A stretch of DNA of 64,000 bases from Rossellomorea sp. y25 (GTDB lineage: Bacteria; Bacillota; Bacilli; Bacillales; Bacillaceae_B). Of this stretch, positions 61,991 to 64,000 are shown piece by piece. The stretch lies in the NCBI RefSeq assembly GCF_038049935.1, contig NZ_CP145886.1, forward strand, positions 1,744,501 to 1,808,500. The letters run 5' to 3'. Each line of letters begins with the position of its first letter. Positions within the stretch are counted from its first letter, which is position 1. The notes beneath the pieces are model-generated. The model ran no database searches. It was not told the DNA's origin and worked only from the letters and a program-made list of their open reading frames with translations. The position numbers were made by a program, and so were the translations under genes.

Positions 61991-62030
61991 TAAATTATAA
62001 TCATTTTAATATTAAATTGATTATAATTTA
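61991..62030. promoter_or_regulatory. 40-bp palindrome with PerR-like boxes
   Basis: The whole 40 bp is a palindrome with one mismatched pair. It contains TTATAATCATTTTAA (61995-62009), which differs from the PerR box TTATAATNATTATAA at one position. A second box on the minus strand (62012-62026) differs at two. It lies 4 bp upstream of the ykuU -35 box. The rest of the 357-bp gap between ykuT and ykuU shows no gene. Confidence 0.65.
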
Positions 62031-62033
62031 ACA

Positions 62034-62062
62034 TTGACTTAAAAAAACTAATCCTATATAAT
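62034..62062 (+). promoter_or_regulatory. Sigma-A promoter of ykuU
   Basis: TTGACT (62034-62039), 17-bp spacer, TATAAT (62057-62062). Confidence 0.85.
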
Positions 62063-62149
62063 GAAACTTGTGATTCAGAAAGGACAGGCTTTCACGTCTT
62101 CCTTTTCATGTAAAATACTTCATTAAAAACTCATTGGAGGGATTCACTC

Positions 62150-62692
62150 ATGGCAGAACGCATGGTAGGCAAACAGGCTCCACGTTTTGAAATGGACGCT
62201 GTATTGCCAAACAAAGAATTCGGTAAAGTGTCACTGGAAGAAAATATGAAAAACGATAAGTGGACAGTATTGTTCTTCTACCCAATGGACTTCACTTTCG
62301 TTTGTCCAACTGAAATTACAGCAATGTCAGACCGCTACGATGAGTTCGAAGATTTAGATGCAGAAGTTATCGGTGTCTCTACAGACACTATTCATACCCA
62401 CTTAGCTTGGATTAACACTGACCGTAAAGAAAATGGTCTTGGTGAGCTAAGATACCCATTAGCTGCAGATACAAACCACAGTGTATCCAGCGAATACGGA
62501 GTCCTAATTGAAGATGAAGGTATTGCTCTTCGCGGGCTATACATCATAAACCCAGAAGGGGAACTGCAATATCAAGTAGTATTCCACAACAATATCGGCC
62601 GAGACGTTGAAGAAACTTTACGTGTACTTCAAGCACTTCAAACTGGCGGACTTTGCCCGGCAAACTGGAAGCCAGGTCAAAAAACTTTATAA
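62150..62692 (+). CDS. ykuU: 2-Cys peroxiredoxin YkuU
   Basis: The 180-residue peroxidase has the peroxidatic cysteine in YPMDFTFVCPTEI (about residue 52) and the resolving cysteine in GGLCPANWKPG (about 172). It is a typical 2-Cys AhpC/Prx1-class enzyme that reduces peroxides with thioredoxin-type donors. GGAGGGA precedes the ATG. The thioredoxin-like YkuV gene downstream is a natural reductant candidate. Confidence 0.95.
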   Translation: MAERMVGKQAPRFEMDAVLPNKEFGKVSLEENMKNDKWTVLFFYPMDFTFVCPTEITAMSDRYDEFEDLDAEVIGVSTDTIHTHLAWINTDRKENGLGELRYPLAADTNHSVSSEYGVLIEDEGIALRGLYIINPEGELQYQVVFHNNIGRDVEETLRVLQALQTGGLCPANWKPGQKTL

Positions 62693-62706
62693 TTTTCAAA
62701 TGAATA

Positions 62707-62735
62707 AAGGCCTAACCGTTTGTTAGGCCTTTTTC
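62707..62735 (+). terminator. Terminator of ykuU
   Basis: AAGGCCTAAC-CGTTT-GTTAGGCCTTTTTCTT. Confidence 0.88.
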
Positions 62736-62822
62736 TTATCATGTAAATTTTTCAGGAGTAGTACAAATCTATCCTGTGAACAATAGGAATAAAATCGATA
62801 CAAATTAAGGGAGGCCATATTA

Positions 62823-63278
62823 ATGAAGCTTCGTGAACCGATGCCGGAATTAAACGGTGCTACAGAATGGTTAAATGGAGAAGTAACAAAGGGAGAGCTG
62901 GTAGGAGAAAAGCCGACACTTATTCACTTCTGGTCCATCTCATGTCACCTTTGTAAAGAAGCGATGCCACAAGTAAATGAATTTCGGGATCAATACAGTG
63001 ATAAACTGAATGTTATGGCTGTCCATATGCCACGCTCCGAGGATGATCTGAACCTGGAAGAAATAAAGAAGGTAGCAGCTGAGCACGATATCACTCAGCC
63101 AATCTTCGTAGACAGTGAGCATAAATTGACCGATGCATTCGAAAATCAATATGTGCCGGCTTACTATGTCTTTGATAAAGACGGGAACCTTCGTCACTTC
63201 CAAGCGGGCGGAAGCGGAATGAAAATGCTTGAAAAACGCGTCAATCGTGTGCTCGATGAAATGGAAAAAAGCGAATAG
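62823..63278 (+). CDS. ykuV: Thioredoxin-like thiol-disulfide oxidoreductase YkuV
   Basis: The 151-residue cytoplasmic protein has a thioredoxin fold with the active site WSISCHLCKEAMP (CHLC, about residues 41-44) and a cis-proline loop VPAYYVF (about 110). It resembles B. subtilis YkuV and the TlpA/ResA group but has no signal or anchor. GGGAGG precedes the ATG. It follows ykuU with its own terminator upstream, so it may be separately expressed. Confidence 0.9.
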   Translation: MKLREPMPELNGATEWLNGEVTKGELVGEKPTLIHFWSISCHLCKEAMPQVNEFRDQYSDKLNVMAVHMPRSEDDLNLEEIKKVAAEHDITQPIFVDSEHKLTDAFENQYVPAYYVFDKDGNLRHFQAGGSGMKMLEKRVNRVLDEMEKSE

Positions 63279-63303
63279 GTTCAAACGAAATATGCGGGAA
63301 TAG

Positions 63304-63332
63304 ATCGGTCAAAAGACCGATCTATTTTTTTG
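63304..63332 (+). terminator. Terminator of ykuV
   Basis: GATCGGTC-AAAA-GACCGATC followed by TATTTTTTT. Confidence 0.9.
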
Positions 63333-63483
63333 GATTCATTTTTACAATTAATATGAATAATAAGACTAGAAGGATAATTCATAAAAAAGTAAAAAATTCT
63401 AAAAAAGGGTAGATAAATATTTCGAAAGCCGATATATTTATTAGTACGTTCTTTTTATATGCAACGTTGAAGGGGGAGAAAAT

Positions 63484-64000
63484 ATGGATACTTTTAAAAA
63501 ATTGAAAGCCTTTTATTGGCCCTATAAAAGGCATTTTATCATTTCAATGATTTTCTTGATTTTTGTTACACTGATCACTGTCGTCTATCCAATGATCTTG
63601 CAAATCACGATTGATGATGTGATTCTGCAAGGGAACTATCAGTGGATTCCGTACTTAGCTTTTGGATTTATCGGCATTATGATCGTGAAAGGCGTTGCCA
63701 CATTTATTCAGCAATACCATGGGGATCTATTCGGTATAACCTCGGTTTATCGAATGAGAAATGAACTGTATGAAAAGCTTCAATTCCTTCCATTCAGTTA
63801 CTACGATAATGCCAAAACAGGGGATCTGATGTCCCGGTTGACGGCAGATGTAGAAGCTTTTCGTTTCTTTCTATCCTTTGGTTTTTCCGAACTGCTTCGC
63901 TTTTTCCTTTTAGTAACGGTAAGCTTTGGTGTTATGTTCTATTATTCACCTCAGTTGACATTCGTTACCCTATTATCGTTACCATTTCTGGCTATAGCCG
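63484..64000 (+). CDS. ABC exporter with fused membrane and ATPase domains, N-terminal part (cut by window end)
   Basis: The first 172 codons show an ABC type 1 exporter membrane domain: spans near residues 18-38 and 58-78, and the coupling region RMRNELYEKLQFLPFSYYDNAKTGDLMSRLTADVEAFR that is diagnostic of MsbA/LmrA-type half-transporters. The ATPase domain lies beyond the window. GGGGGAG precedes ATG 63484. The substrate cannot be told from this portion. Confidence 0.88.
   Translation, partial: MDTFKKLKAFYWPYKRHFIISMIFLIFVTLITVVYPMILQITIDDVILQGNYQWIPYLAFGFIGIMIVKGVATFIQQYHGDLFGITSVYRMRNELYEKLQFLPFSYYDNAKTGDLMSRLTADVEAFRFFLSFGFSELLRFFLLVTVSFGVMFYYSPQLTFVTLLSLPFLAIA

Noticed and set aside
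1..64000. CRISPR arrays, tRNA or rRNA genes, prophage genes
   Set aside because: No regularly spaced repeats, no tRNA-like cloverleaf or CCA-ended sequence that I could recognise, and no phage structural or integrase genes were seen.

Overview
The window reads as a chromosomal segment of a spore-forming member of the Bacillaceae, AT-rich, with strong GGAGG-type ribosome binding sites. Gene order follows the Bacillus subtilis ykr-ykv-pts-patA-cheV-yku region closely but with many gaps and insertions, so it is a relative (Bacillus or Rossellomorea-like, inferred from gene content only) and not B. subtilis itself. Two Spo0E-like phosphatases and a SleB-type hydrolase support a sporulating lifestyle.

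Layout. 1-332: end of an O6-alkylguanine-DNA alkyltransferase. 381-891: a MITE-like element. 975-1571: ArsR-type regulator with a tandem operator. 1622-9629: complete methionine salvage block (mtnKA on the minus strand, mtnU, mtnE, mtnWXBD), with two SAM-I riboswitches. 9842-18074: Spo0E, MarR, M3 peptidase, ykvI, ykvS, ykvT, a second Spo0E and an SDR enzyme. 18486-21846: first MoxR/DUF58/DUF4129 operon. 21941-23356: FetAB-like ABC pair. 24016-26003: ptsHI. 26170-33791: GNAT, patA, corA, preQ1 riboswitch with queCDE, cheV, ykyB. 34042-42724: c-di-GMP proteins (a PAS-GGDEF-EAL enzyme and YkuI), fadH, an IseA-like lipoprotein, a metallo-beta-lactamase/glutaredoxin pair, ykuJ and ykuL. 42793-43310: second copy of the MITE-like element, inverted. 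43347-45554: MFS exporter and TauE-like permease, which interrupt the conserved order. 45664-48582: ccpC, dapH, dapL. 48802-60890: a 12-kb, eight-gene operon combining an ABC-2 transporter, a large exported protein, a coiled-coil membrane protein, a MoxR ATPase, a DUF58 protein and two von Willebrand factor A (VWA) proteins. 60926-63278: ykuT, ykuU, ykuV. 63484-64000: start of an ABC exporter.

How the genes work together. The mtn genes form a recycling pathway from methylthioribose back to methionine, switched on when S-adenosylmethionine is low. patA, dapH and dapL are three steps of the acetyl branch of lysine/diaminopimelate synthesis. queCDE make preQ0 under preQ1 control. ptsHI are the general sugar phosphotransferase proteins. 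ykuU and ykuV look like an oxidative stress pair, with a PerR-like palindrome in front of ykuU.

The most interesting items are two. First, a roughly 515-bp non-coding element occurs twice in opposite orientation. Each copy has inverted ends beginning CGCTCTTTTC (or a variant) and an 8-bp flanking direct repeat, and each sits in the T-tract of a transcription terminator. Second, the 48.8-60.9 kb operon is a multi-protein envelope machine for which I know no described function.
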